A DNA stretch of 64,000 bases from contig JACPNR010000005.1 in the NCBI GenBank assembly GCA_016185395.1, positions 28,121 through 92,120 of the forward strand, written 5' to 3'. This document shows positions 45,741 through 54,711 of this stretch, piece by piece (positions within the stretch are counted from its first letter, which is position 1; each line of letters begins with the position of its first letter). Made by a program: the position numbers and the translations under genes. The stretch comes from Candidatus Korobacter versatilis (GTDB lineage Bacteria > Acidobacteriota > Terriglobia > Terriglobales > Acidobacteriaceae). Under the pieces are notes generated by a model. The model had not been told where the DNA came from and ran no database searches. It saw only the letters and a list, made by a program, of their open reading frames with translations.

Positions 45741-47498
45741 ATGCCGTTCCTCTCTGTCGTCTTGCTTGGGCTGTTCACGCTCGCCGTGGTGCGCCTGCTC
45801 GGCGCACGCGCCACCCTGAGCAACCGCACGCTGTTCGCCTTCCTCGCCTTGGGTGCGCTGCTCGGTCCGGCGGCGTTCCAAGTGACGTACCGCTTCTTCG
45901 ATCCGTACTCGGCTTGGGGAAACGTCTTCAGCCGCAACGTGGTCATCTTCTTCGTGAGCCACCTGCTGCTGCTGCTGCCCGTGTTCGTGTACTTCTTCGG
46001 ACGCCGCGTGTACACGGCCGCCAGTGTGGCGGACGCCTTCCTGCTCGGCTTCGCTTCCGGCTTCGGCTTTGACCTTGTCGCGTCGCTGTTCGCCGCCGCC
46101 TACGCCACACAGCCGGTGCGGCAGCTCACCATCGTGCCGCCGTTCACTTTTGACGCCGGCGGCTTCGCCCTCGCCGGCTACGGATACTGGACCGCCATCG
46201 GCGCGCTCGCCATGGCCGCCGGACTGCGCTTCCTGCGCAATCGTTATGTCGCCTTCATCATCGCTGCCTTCGTGGTGCTCTTCTTCGCCGCCGAGCAGGC
46301 CGCGCTTATCCAGCCCGCGGAGGCTCCCGGGCACTGGTTCGGACTCATCACCGTCCGCGGGATGTTGACGCCGTATCTCGCGCTCGTCGCGCTGGTCGTC
46401 TGCTCCTTCCTCGAATATCAATGGATGAACCGGCTCGTTCCCACCGCTTCGCAGCGCAAGCTGCAGGTGCTGGGCGAATGGCAGGCGCTGGTCAACGCGC
46501 TGCTCGCGCGCCACTTCCACGAGTTCCGCAAGCTGGGCGTCCGCATGCGCCTCGAGCGCAACTCAGAGATCGCGCGCGCCGAACTCGCCGCCCACGCCAA
46601 CGACCCCGCGCTCAAGCGCGAACTCGACTACCTCGACGCGCGCCTGGCCGCGCTGCCCGGCGGGGCTTCTTCGACCGTCACCGACCTTGCCGGAGTAATA
46701 AAGATGAAGGGCGCGAGCCGCCAGGGCGTTTTCCAGCTGCTCGTGACGGTGTTCTTTGTCGGCGTCTGCTTCCTGCTGCCGATGTTGCCCGCGCCCGTCG
46801 CCACGCAGTTCTGGGGGTTCCAGCTCTTCCACTACGTGCTCCCCGGCATCGGGCTGAGCGTGCTGAATACGCTGCTGGTCATGCTCATCGTGTGGCGATA
46901 TCTTTCGGCGCCGGCGTGGCCGGCGAAACAATACGATCCCGATGAGCTGCTCGACTACTCGAGTGAGAACACCATCCTTCGACTCGCGCTGTCGCTCTCG
47001 CTCATCGCTATCTTGTACGGCCCGCTGGAAGAGCTTTACAGCTTCATGGGCTCGGCGCCGTCGTACGTGAGCATCTGGCTTCCCGGGATGAACCGCCTGC
47101 AGCTGACGACCAACGTCCTGCTGCTTGGCGCCTGGGCCACCGGACTCGCGCTCCATCGCCAGGCGACGTGGAAGGCTTCGCCGCTGGCGCTGCGACGGGC
47201 TTCCGCCATCCACAACTCGCTCGTCGTGCTGGCGTCGTCGGTCACGATCTGGGCGGCGCTCATCTTCTTCTCGCAGATGCAGTCCTGGGTGCACGTGAAA
47301 TACGGCGCGTGGCTCTTCGACCACTTCGCCGCTTCGGGAAACTCCGTTGGCGACATCTTTGCCGCCGTCCTCACCGCCGGGTTCACCTACGCCATCGTCA
47401 CCGGATTGATGATGGTCTCCGACCGCGCGCAGGCGTTCCTCGCCGGACCAGCACCGCGCCCGCGCGCCGCCGCCGACGCCACGGGAGCAGGCCGCTAG
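45741..47498 (+). CDS. Large polytopic membrane protein, unknown (distantly PrsW-like N-terminus)
   Basis: 585 residues with a strong ribosome-binding site (TAGGAGGGC). About twelve hydrophobic segments fall in two groups (about 1-235 and 340-560), with a charged cytosolic-looking linker of about 100 residues (235-335) between. The N-terminal half has VADAFLLGFASGFGFDLVAS, faintly like the membrane proteases related to PrsW, but I cannot see a full Glu/His active-site set. First gene of a four-gene plus-strand run. Function unknown. Confidence 0.75.
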   Translation: MPFLSVVLLGLFTLAVVRLLGARATLSNRTLFAFLALGALLGPAAFQVTYRFFDPYSAWGNVFSRNVVIFFVSHLLLLLPVFVYFFGRRVYTAASVADAFLLGFASGFGFDLVASLFAAAYATQPVRQLTIVPPFTFDAGGFALAGYGYWTAIGALAMAAGLRFLRNRYVAFIIAAFVVLFFAAEQAALIQPAEAPGHWFGLITVRGMLTPYLALVALVVCSFLEYQWMNRLVPTASQRKLQVLGEWQALVNALLARHFHEFRKLGVRMRLERNSEIARAELAAHANDPALKRELDYLDARLAALPGGASSTVTDLAGVIKMKGASRQGVFQLLVTVFFVGVCFLLPMLPAPVATQFWGFQLFHYVLPGIGLSVLNTLLVMLIVWRYLSAPAWPAKQYDPDELLDYSSENTILRLALSLSLIAILYGPLEELYSFMGSAPSYVSIWLPGMNRLQLTTNVLLLGAWATGLALHRQATWKASPLALRRASAIHNSLVVLASSVTIWAALIFFSQMQSWVHVKYGAWLFDHFAASGNSVGDIFAAVLTAGFTYAIVTGLMMVSDRAQAFLAGPAPRPRAAADATGAGR

Positions 47499-48194
47499 GT
47501 GCCGAGCATGGACAAGCCGGACGCCGTGCGCGCTGAGGCCAAAGCCGCGCAACGTCGCGCCGTGGAAGCGCGCCTGCGTTGGTGCGCGCTGGCGCTCGCC
47601 GCCGCCGGCATCGCGGCGTTGTTCCTGCACGTCTTCGGATGGCTGCGGATGCCGTTCTTCCTCGCCGTCTGCGGCGTGCCGTCTGTCCTGCTGCTGTGCG
47701 CGCTGGCTGCGTACGCGCGGCGCATCGACGCTGACCTGTTCCTCAACTCGCTCTGGGTCGGGATACTCGGGGGAGTTGTCGCCACCGTCGCCTACGATGG
47801 CACGCGCGCCCTGGTCGAACGCAGCCACATCTTCGGCTACGACTGGACCGTCCCCATCCTCATGTTCGGCAACTGGATCACCGGCGCGCCGACCTCGAGT
47901 GCGCTCGCCAAGTTCGCCGGCTGGACCTACCACTACTGGAATGGCGTCTCTTTCGGCGTGATGTACGCGCTCGCCTTCGGACGCATCCGCTGGTACTGGG
48001 GCATCGCCTTCGGCATGTTTCTCGAGGCCTGCATGCTCGGGCTGTTTCCCATGTTCCTGCGCGTGAGCAACAAGTTCGATTTCATCCTCATCAGCATGAT
48101 CGGCCACGTCGCTTATGGCGCCGCGCTGGGCGTCGTGGTGGAAAAGTACGCGCTCCCCAGCGAGCGCGTCGCGCTCTGGGCCACGAAAGATTGA
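47499..48194 (+). CDS. Polytopic membrane protein of unknown function
   Basis: 231 residues starting at a GTG that touches the stop of the upstream gene (an ATG at 47508 is the alternative). After a charged N-terminus come six or seven hydrophobic segments. A polar, Trp/Tyr-rich patch KFAGWTYHYWNGVSFGVMY may form a functional site. No family is recognised. The immediate contact with the upstream gene shows that the two membrane proteins are made together. Confidence 0.75.
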   Translation: MPSMDKPDAVRAEAKAAQRRAVEARLRWCALALAAAGIAALFLHVFGWLRMPFFLAVCGVPSVLLLCALAAYARRIDADLFLNSLWVGILGGVVATVAYDGTRALVERSHIFGYDWTVPILMFGNWITGAPTSSALAKFAGWTYHYWNGVSFGVMYALAFGRIRWYWGIAFGMFLEACMLGLFPMFLRVSNKFDFILISMIGHVAYGAALGVVVEKYALPSERVALWATKD

Positions 48195-48228
48195 ACGTAT
48201 CAAGGGTCACGAAAAGAGGAGGTGCAGC

Positions 48229-48489
48229 ATGAAGACCATCATCTATCGCGTGTTGTGGGTGCTGTGGATGGCCGTCTGCCTCGCCGTGCTCACGCAAGGC
48301 AAGGCGCGCGCCGGCGACTGCAGCGGACCAAGCGACTGCGGCGCCATCCCCGATAACGCCACCAAGGCCGCCGCTGGGGGCGGGATCGCTGCCGGGGCCG
48401 CCGCCGCCGGACGCAAGAAGAAGAAGGACCCCGAAAAGGACTTCGGCGCCGGCGAAGCCACCGACGAAGATTCGTTGTTCGGCAAGTAG
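48229..48489 (+). CDS. Small secreted peptide with glycine-zipper-like segment
   Basis: 86 residues with an excellent ribosome-binding site (GAGGAGG). A signal peptide (about 1-28, cleavage after ARA) leads to a mature part with two cysteines (GDCSGPSDCG), a Gly/Ala-rich run (KAAAGGGIAAGAAAAG) that could insert into a membrane or pack tightly, a Lys cluster and an acidic tail. No family is recognised. It sits between the membrane proteins and the large secreted protein of the same run. Confidence 0.72.
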   Translation: MKTIIYRVLWVLWMAVCLAVLTQGKARAGDCSGPSDCGAIPDNATKAAAGGGIAAGAAAAGRKKKKDPEKDFGAGEATDEDSLFGK

Positions 48490-48540
48490 ACGGAGACAAC
48501 GGCCAACGGCCCGGCACGTATTCGTTCGCTGGAGGTTCTC

Positions 48541-50790
48541 ATGCTGCGCAGGTCGTCGCTTCTGCTGCGCAAATCGTCGCTCGTCCTCGTTGCGCTGTGG
48601 CTGTCGGTCGCGCCACTCGCCGCGCAGCGTCCCCAGACCGTGGACAAGTCCGCCAAGATCGACTTCACCGGCACCTGGGTCGACGATTCCGGACGCGAGT
48701 GGGAGTTCACGCAGGATCAGAACTACCTCACGATGAAGGCGCCCTCCGGCGCCAGCTTCGAGGGCCAAGTCAACGGACGCACCTTCAACGCCTTCCACGA
48801 GCTCGTCTTCGCTGAGACTCGCAAGGACCTGCCGCCGCCCATCCGCCAGATGATCGCCGGCGAGCGCGTCACCCTGGACGGCACCCTCAGCTATGACGGC
48901 GAATCCATCGACGCCACCTACGGCGACAAGGACCCCGAGTGGGAGCGCGACAAGGACACCGGCAAGTACCGCATCACCAAGATGAACGAGGGCCAGCGCG
49001 GCATGCGCTTCAAGCGCCCTGAGGACATCCACATCGGCCGCATCCGCGTGGACTATGAAGCCGGGCAGCAGCGCGTCCGCCAGATCAAGAGCCAGATCAA
49101 TGACCTCGACAGCAGCATCAAGTCACTCGACCCGCTCATCCAGGAAGCACGCCAGCGCTACGAAGCCGCTAAGGGACCTTACGAGCGTGCCAAGCAGATC
49201 GAAGCCGACATCCGCGCTCGCATCGCGAAGGCCCGCCCCGACCCGAACCTCCAACTGCAGATCGACTACCTTGATCAGCTCAAGTTCTCTCAGGACTTGC
49301 AAGATGCCGGCGCCAACGGCAGCAACCAGGCCTATGTGGATGCCCTCAATCAGCGGAACGCGCTCCTGAAACAGCTCAAAGCCAAAGGCATCAAGGTCCC
49401 GCTCTCCTACCAGAAGACGGGCGCGCAGATACAGGCGATGATCGACGCCCTCGAGAAGAAGCAGGGCATCTCCAAGGACGAGGTGGCCAAGCTCGAAGAC
49501 CAGGCCATCCTCGCTCACGGGGAGCTCGAGAAAGCCGGCTGGGAGCGGGAGTTCGCCATCAACAGCCTCAACCGTCTCAATGACAAACGCTATCCCCTCG
49601 CCACGGAGAAAGAGCGCCTCGAGAAGTCCATCGCAGACGCGCGCCGCGACGGCGACCCGCAGCTCACCACCGTCGAGGTCGTCGGCTCCAAGGGGAAGGT
49701 CTACAACGCGGAGTGGTGGGACCCGCAAGACGCGCTCGCCGACCTCAACAAGTCCCTCGCCGAGCTCGATCAGGGCATCTCCGGCGCACGCCAAAGCGAG
49801 GAGATGCTGCACGCCGCCTTCGAGGACGCCAAGCGCGAAGAGGCCGCCGCGGGCGACCGCGTCATCTCCGGCATCTGGAAATCCGCCTGGGCGCAGTGGG
49901 GCGTCGAGGCCGTGGACTTCGTCGGCGACATCATCAAGAACTCCAAGGAAGAGGGCTTCGTCATCGGCGGTACCCACGCCGTGCTCAAGAAGGTCTTCGA
50001 TATGGGCAAGGACGTCATCTGGGCCGGCGGCGATTTCAAGGAGGTCGGCGGTTACGAGTTCATGGATGGCGACCAGATCCGCGCCGAGATGCTCCAGGGC
50101 AAGATGCGCGACGAATGGCCCGACCCGCTCGACGAGTTCACCGAGGCCGACAAGGCCTCCGTCAAGGAACTCATCAACACGCATGCCACCAAGTCCATCA
50201 TTAAGTGGGGACCAAAGGTAAAGACCATCGTCGCCTACTGCGTCCTGCGCAGCCGCGGAGCCGAGAAGATTGCCAAAATCGGCGCGAAGCAAGCCGTAAC
50301 GGGCGGACTGCGCGGCTTATTCAAGGAAGTCGGCCTGCCGCGCACCTACGGCGACATGGCGCTCGACGCTTTCAAGGACTACGCCAAGTCCAAGCTCAAG
50401 GCCGGCGCGCGCGAGACCTTCGAAGGCACAGCGTGGCGCGAGTACTTCAACGCCGAGTTCTACCGCATGGCGCTCCACCATCAATGGGGCGGCGCCGTCG
50501 TGCGCCTGCGCGCCCTGCAAAAACTCCGCGCCAAATTACAACTCATGCACGACGAGATCATTCGCGACTACCAGCAGAATGATCTTAACAACTACAAGGG
50601 ACAGGAGGATTCCCCGCTCAAGCAGAAGAAGGATTACACCGCTCACCTCAAGTGGAAGGGCGCCACACCGACGAGGCTGGAAGTCCATTTCGGCCCGGCG
50701 CCCGCTAGAGGAGATGCGGCCAGCCAGTCCTTCAACACCGCCAAGATGAAAGGCACGTACGATCTCTACGTGAAGGTGCTCGAGTACTAG
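48541..50790 (+). CDS. Large secreted coiled-coil protein of unknown function
   Basis: 749 residues with GGAGG upstream of the ATG. Signal peptide about 1-29 (cleavage near PLAAQ). Residues 35-165 look like a small beta domain (IDFTGTWVDDSGREWEF). Long charged helices and probable coiled coils span about 170-470, and a mixed region follows with VGDIIKNSKEEGF and two helices rich in Lys/Arg. It has no lipobox and no barrel ending. I find no known domain. It is the last gene of the run and ends just before tRNA-Lys. Confidence 0.75.
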   Translation: MLRRSSLLLRKSSLVLVALWLSVAPLAAQRPQTVDKSAKIDFTGTWVDDSGREWEFTQDQNYLTMKAPSGASFEGQVNGRTFNAFHELVFAETRKDLPPPIRQMIAGERVTLDGTLSYDGESIDATYGDKDPEWERDKDTGKYRITKMNEGQRGMRFKRPEDIHIGRIRVDYEAGQQRVRQIKSQINDLDSSIKSLDPLIQEARQRYEAAKGPYERAKQIEADIRARIAKARPDPNLQLQIDYLDQLKFSQDLQDAGANGSNQAYVDALNQRNALLKQLKAKGIKVPLSYQKTGAQIQAMIDALEKKQGISKDEVAKLEDQAILAHGELEKAGWEREFAINSLNRLNDKRYPLATEKERLEKSIADARRDGDPQLTTVEVVGSKGKVYNAEWWDPQDALADLNKSLAELDQGISGARQSEEMLHAAFEDAKREEAAAGDRVISGIWKSAWAQWGVEAVDFVGDIIKNSKEEGFVIGGTHAVLKKVFDMGKDVIWAGGDFKEVGGYEFMDGDQIRAEMLQGKMRDEWPDPLDEFTEADKASVKELINTHATKSIIKWGPKVKTIVAYCVLRSRGAEKIAKIGAKQAVTGGLRGLFKEVGLPRTYGDMALDAFKDYAKSKLKAGARETFEGTAWREYFNAEFYRMALHHQWGGAVVRLRALQKLRAKLQLMHDEIIRDYQQNDLNNYKGQEDSPLKQKKDYTAHLKWKGATPTRLEVHFGPAPARGDAASQSFNTAKMKGTYDLYVKVLEY

Positions 50791-50810
50791 CGCGCGCCCC
50801 CGGGATCGTT

Positions 50811-50853
50811 CGCAGGAAAGGCAGTTTGTTATAATCCTTACTGCCTTCCTGCG
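50811..50853 (+). promoter_or_regulatory. tRNA-Lys promoter -10 box inside an inverted repeat
   Basis: Arms 50811-50824 (CGCAGGAAAGGCAG) and 50841-50853 pair fully except for one bulged A. The 16-nt loop carries TATAAT at 50830-50835, about 41 nt before the tRNA. The hairpin could also end transcription from the gene upstream. The -35 box is not clear. Confidence 0.55.
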
Positions 50854-50875
50854 TTAGTTCCTCCTGGACAATCGT

Positions 50876-50951
<76 letters not shown>

Positions 50952-50960
50952 TCTTTTCAA

Positions 50961-51262
50961 TCACTTACCGTGGTGCCAGTTTGTAGGTGTGCCGCAAAGT
51001 GTGCCGTAGATTTTTTTCGACGCGCTCGCTTCTTTGGCCTCGCTGCCTTTTTCGAGGGCTGCACGCACGATCTCAAGCTCGGGATGCTGGTACTTCATCG
51101 CCGTTTTGACATCGCGGTGGCCCATCACTTTCATTACAGCCTTCAGATTGCCAGTCCTCTCCATCATCCTGGTGCCGTAGTCGTGCCGGCCGCAGTAAAG
51201 GACCATCTCCGGCGAAATGCCCGCTTTCTCGCGCGCGTCCCGAAAGCGTTCCGCCAGGGTTG
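50961..51262 (-). pseudogene. Tyrosine recombinase (integrase) remnant, C-terminal part
   Basis: About 100 codons of the catalytic domain of a phage-type integrase survive, including the His-X2-Arg-like CGRHDYGTRMME, the MGHRDVKTAMKYQHPE segment with the nucleophilic Tyr, and a degenerate tail. The N-terminal and most catalytic residues (including the first Arg) are missing. Its 3' end faces the tRNA-Lys 3' end, the normal orientation for an element integrated there. It fuses abruptly to a relic of another gene at about 51263. Confidence 0.8.
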
Positions 51263-51325
51263 TCAGGTGAGGCCGGAGAGCCCGATGAACGGGATACCCA
51301 CACCGGGCGTGGCATAAGGTGTGAT
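51263..51325 (-). pseudogene. Relic of the 3' end of a second NrfD-type gene
   Basis: Read on the minus strand in the frame ending at TGA 51265-51263, this encodes ITPYATPGVGIPFIGLSGLT. It closely matches ITPYATPGIGIPFLGFYGF near the C-terminus of the intact NrfD-type protein encoded at 51399-53447. It appears to be the broken end of a paralogous copy, joined to the integrase remnant. The similarity is visible in the DNA as well. Confidence 0.65.
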
Positions 51326-51398
51326 TCGGCTCCATGGCGCATGCCGATCGGGCCGCAGCAGGGCATTAACAGGCAATACGGAACCGGGAAGAGAAAAA

Positions 51399-53447
51399 TC
51401 AGTCTCCACCCTTTGTCCGATTACCGTTTTCTTGTCTCACCCGCCTCATTCGATATAGCACGAGATAACCAAACGTGTAGGTAAATACGACCCACATGAA
51501 CCCATAAAAGCCAAGGAACGGGATGCCAATTCCAGGGGTCGCATACGGTGTGATCAGCACGCCAGTTCTTGGGAGACCGGGCGCCGGGGGCAGACCAAAT
51601 TCCACTTTCTGCCGTGATGTGGCGGGCGCGAACTCGTCGTCGCCGCTGAAGCTGACGGTAATCGGGTACGCGCCATAACGCTGGTCGCGTAGAACGAGTT
51701 CCACATGTCCGCGTGCGTCGGTGGGGCGGCTCCCCAGCTGCAGCACACCGAATCCGGTCTGGAGCGCGAATGTCACGGCTTTGTAGGCGGCAGGCGTACC
51801 GTCCGGATTACGCAGCGAAGCCACGACCGCGATCGCGGGCGGCTCGGTCTTCTCCTCCTGCCCCCCGAACGGAGGGGGATGGTTCAGCCACGGTCCGGCA
51901 TAGAAGTAGACGCGATGACTGTCCGGCTGCGATGGGGCGGCTTCCCCTGTTGGTTCTGAGGCTGGCGTTGGGACTACGTGGGATTCGATCGTGATCACCG
52001 TTGGTTGCGGAGGAAGCTTCCGCGGTGCCTTGGCTTGCGCGCGGGATGGGAACACAAGAAGAGCCGCTAACAGCACGAGGGCCGTGGTGTTTGCGGCGGT
52101 GCCGCGGCGCCACCACCGCGATGCGCCGGCGACGCTGACCTCGGAAGTCGGTTCCCCCTCTGCTCGCGTTTCCCAGATTGAGACGATTGGAAACAGCTTC
52201 GAGAGCAAGGTGTAGATCAGCAGAAAACCTGCAAGTGCGGCCGCAGTGATGCTCCACTCCACCCAGGTCGGCGTGTAATTCGTCCAGTTCTCTGGCAGAT
52301 GCTGAGCCGGCAGGAACGGCGTCTGTAGCGTAGGAACGATGATCAAATAACGCTTGGCCCAGGCCCCGATCACCACTAGGAAGGCGGCCAGCGAAACACC
52401 CTGCACGGTGAACTGGCGATAGCGTGGCCAGGCGAGCACGGTCAACATCAGCAAGAGTGGGACTATGACGCCCACAGTCTGTACCGTCCAGAATGCGCCG
52501 GCATAACGGCCGAAGAAGAGGTCGTAGACGAGTCGCCGCTCTGGTCCCTCCACTTTGTAGCCGATTGTCAGGTACTCGTTGATGTTGAAGTAGAGATAGA
52601 GCAGCGCGAAGGACAGCAGGAGCAGTCCAAGGTTCCGGAAGTGTTTGATTTCGATGTAGGCCTCGAGCCTGTAGATCCGCCGGAGCACAAACATCGAGAA
52701 GACAACGCCGGCGGCGCCCGAGTAGATTGCGCCAATTACAAAGTACGGTCCGAAGATGCTGCTATCCCAGCCCGGCCGGAGGGTCATCGCGAAGATCCAG
52801 GAGACGACGGTATGGACCGAGACCGCCAGCGGTATAATCACTACCGCCATCACCCCGATCGCCCGCTCAAGCAGCTCCTTCTCGCCCGGCGTCCCCGTCC
52901 AACCGAGAGACAAGCGCTTGTAGAGACGCCGCCGCCACGGCGCAAGCTCGTGCCGGTCCGCCAGCAGCGCCAGATCGGGAATCATTGGGATGAAGAAATA
53001 CAACAGGCAGCCCACCAGATACGTGGAGACCGAGAGTACGTCCCAGATGATCGGTGATTGGATACGGCCATAGCGGAACAGGTTCCACATGCGATCGGGC
53101 CGGCCAAGATCCACGATCACCATCGGCCCTCCGATGCAGAGCGCGAACACTGTGATGGCCTCGGCCATGCGGGTGATCGGGCGGCGCCATTCGGTATCTG
53201 TCACCCGAAGAATCGCGGAGATTAGGGTCCCCGCATGGCTGATGCCGATGAAGAACACGAAATTCGTAATGTACAGGCCCCATGAGACCTGGTCGCGCAG
53301 CCCCGTCACGACCAACCCTTGGCGCAGTTGCAGTACGTATGCGTAGGCGCCCACGGCGAGAACAGCCAGCAGAAAACCGACCCAGATACGAAACCGCCAA
53401 GTGGTCACGGTGACGGACTTTAGAAGGTTCTGCTCGCGCGCGTTCAT
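51399..53447 (-). CDS. NrfD/PsrC-type quinol-interacting membrane protein with periplasmic C-terminal extension
   Basis: 682 residues. About ten membrane helices (20-445) of the NrfD/PolSulfoxide-reductase subunit family carry quinol oxidation or reduction, with the conserved WGLYITNFVFFIGISHAG start region. Unlike standard NrfD (about 300-420 residues) it continues with another hydrophobic segment (about 455-475), a beta-rich domain (about 530-610, VELVLRDQRYGAYPITVSFSGDDEFAPA) resembling bacterial Ig-like repeats, and a final helix (about 645-665). It is the last gene of the electron-transfer operon and partner of the Fe-S protein 8 nt upstream. Confidence 0.88.
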   Translation of the reverse strand: MNAREQNLLKSVTVTTWRFRIWVGFLLAVLAVGAYAYVLQLRQGLVVTGLRDQVSWGLYITNFVFFIGISHAGTLISAILRVTDTEWRRPITRMAEAITVFALCIGGPMVIVDLGRPDRMWNLFRYGRIQSPIIWDVLSVSTYLVGCLLYFFIPMIPDLALLADRHELAPWRRRLYKRLSLGWTGTPGEKELLERAIGVMAVVIIPLAVSVHTVVSWIFAMTLRPGWDSSIFGPYFVIGAIYSGAAGVVFSMFVLRRIYRLEAYIEIKHFRNLGLLLLSFALLYLYFNINEYLTIGYKVEGPERRLVYDLFFGRYAGAFWTVQTVGVIVPLLLMLTVLAWPRYRQFTVQGVSLAAFLVVIGAWAKRYLIIVPTLQTPFLPAQHLPENWTNYTPTWVEWSITAAALAGFLLIYTLLSKLFPIVSIWETRAEGEPTSEVSVAGASRWWRRGTAANTTALVLLAALLVFPSRAQAKAPRKLPPQPTVITIESHVVPTPASEPTGEAAPSQPDSHRVYFYAGPWLNHPPPFGGQEEKTEPPAIAVVASLRNPDGTPAAYKAVTFALQTGFGVLQLGSRPTDARGHVELVLRDQRYGAYPITVSFSGDDEFAPATSRQKVEFGLPPAPGLPRTGVLITPYATPGIGIPFLGFYGFMWVVFTYTFGYLVLYRMRRVRQENGNRTKGGD

Positions 53448-53455
53448 CGCTCCTC

Positions 53456-54262
53456 CTACGCGTGCTGCTTCTCCACCGGAGATGGATACTTCCGGTTGGC
53501 CGGTGGCAGGTAGTACACCCGGGGCTCAGTGCCAAGCTCCTCCATGAGCCGGAAAGCGGCGCCGCGCTTGGTAATCTTTGTGAACTGGATGGTCTCGCCC
53601 TTACTGTTGGTGACAGCGTCTTCCAGCTCATCGCCGAAATAGACCGCGCCCATGGTGCATGCCGAGGCACAGGCAGGTAGCTTGCCTTCGCGCAGATGGT
53701 GCGGGCAGAAACCACATTTCTCGACGGTCCCCTTCCGATGCGGGTACATGTATTCCATCGAGTACGGTCTAGCCATCTCCTGCGCAGTGTGGGGCGGGTC
53801 GGCCCAGTTGAAGGAACGCGCACCGTAAGGACACTGGGCAATGCAGTTGCGGCAGCCAATACAACGGTCGTTGTCCTGCATCACGATCCCGTCTGTGCGC
53901 TTGAATGTGGCTCCCACGGGACAGCCGCGAACACAGGGTGGATTGTCACAGTGCATGCAAGGGCGAGCCAACCAATATGCGCCTGCGGTTGGGTTATCGG
54001 TGATCTCAAAGACCTTGATCCAATCCTGCATCGGGGGGACGAAGTGCATCGCTCGGCATGCCTTCGTGCAGTCGCGGCAACCATCGCACTTCGCCAGGTC
54101 TATGACCATCACCCAACGTTGATTGCTCGGTGCGATGGAGCGCGCCGGCAGCTCTTCGCGGAAGATGCGCGAAGCAAGCGCCTTCGAGACGGCGCCTACC
54201 GCCACGAGCGCAGCCGCTCCTCGCACCAGGAATCCGAAAAATCCACGCCGTGATACGTCCAT
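53456..54262 (-). CDS. Tat-exported 4Fe-4S ferredoxin-type electron-transfer subunit
   Basis: 268 residues from the ATG at 54262, which has GGAG six nt upstream. An N-terminal twin-arginine signal (SRRGFFGFLVRG) precedes four cysteine clusters: CDGCRDCTKAC, CMHCDNPPCVRGCP, CIGCRNCIAQCP and CGFCPHH...CASAC. These would hold four [4Fe-4S] clusters in NrfC/DsrO/HybA style. It would carry electrons between the NrfD-type membrane protein and a periplasmic partner. No molybdopterin or heme catalytic subunit is encoded nearby. Confidence 0.93.
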   Translation of the reverse strand: MDVSRRGFFGFLVRGAAALVAVGAVSKALASRIFREELPARSIAPSNQRWVMVIDLAKCDGCRDCTKACRAMHFVPPMQDWIKVFEITDNPTAGAYWLARPCMHCDNPPCVRGCPVGATFKRTDGIVMQDNDRCIGCRNCIAQCPYGARSFNWADPPHTAQEMARPYSMEYMYPHRKGTVEKCGFCPHHLREGKLPACASACTMGAVYFGDELEDAVTNSKGETIQFTKITKRGAAFRLMEELGTEPRVYYLPPANRKYPSPVEKQHA

Positions 54263-54287
54263 ACAACACTCCAACGCGAGCGGCTAG

Positions 54288-54695
54288 CTAGGGTGCGACT
54301 ACCAGCTTCATCTTCATGTCGTCGTGGCCCTCGCCGCACTTTACGGTGCATTCGACGACGTACTCACCTGGAGTTGTCGGCGCCACCACCGTGAATTCCT
54401 GAGTACCTTCCTTGAGCCGCAGGTCCCATCCCTGGTCTTTCAGGGCATTGATCGTGAAGCTGTGGACGGTCCCATCCTTCTCCGATTCGCTGCCTTTGCG
54501 AGCGGTGATCTGAAGACGTAACACCTCTCCAGGCTTGGCCGTTATCACAGCCCTTTTCTGACCCGCGAGCTTGAACGTGTTATCGCTGTTCGCGGTGATC
54601 TGTACAATGCGTGGCGCTCCGCCCAGTACAGGCAGGACAGCCACAAGAACAACGCACGCCAGTAAAACGATTCTTCCTGCTCGTCTTCCGTTCAT
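54288..54695 (-). CDS. Standalone CuA-type cupredoxin
   Basis: 135 residues with an N-terminal hydrophobic export signal (about 8-25). The beta-sandwich ends in ECTVKCGEGHDDM. With His78 (VHSFTIN) this gives Cys116, Cys120, His124 and Met127, the Cys-X3-Cys-X3-His-X2-Met pattern of the binuclear CuA centre of cytochrome oxidase subunit II and nitrous oxide reductase. It has no membrane hairpin or oxidase partner, so it is probably a soluble or single-anchor electron carrier. It lies 16 nt after the cytochrome gene. Confidence 0.87.
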   Translation of the reverse strand: MNGRRAGRIVLLACVVLVAVLPVLGGAPRIVQITANSDNTFKLAGQKRAVITAKPGEVLRLQITARKGSESEKDGTVHSFTINALKDQGWDLRLKEGTQEFTVVAPTTPGEYVVECTVKCGEGHDDMKMKLVVAP

Positions 54696-54711
54696 TTCTT
54701 GGGCTCCTTCC

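Noticed and set aside
45741..47498. PrsW-type membrane protease
   Set aside because: Only one short segment resembles the family and no complete set of conserved Glu/His residues is visible, so I left it as unknown.
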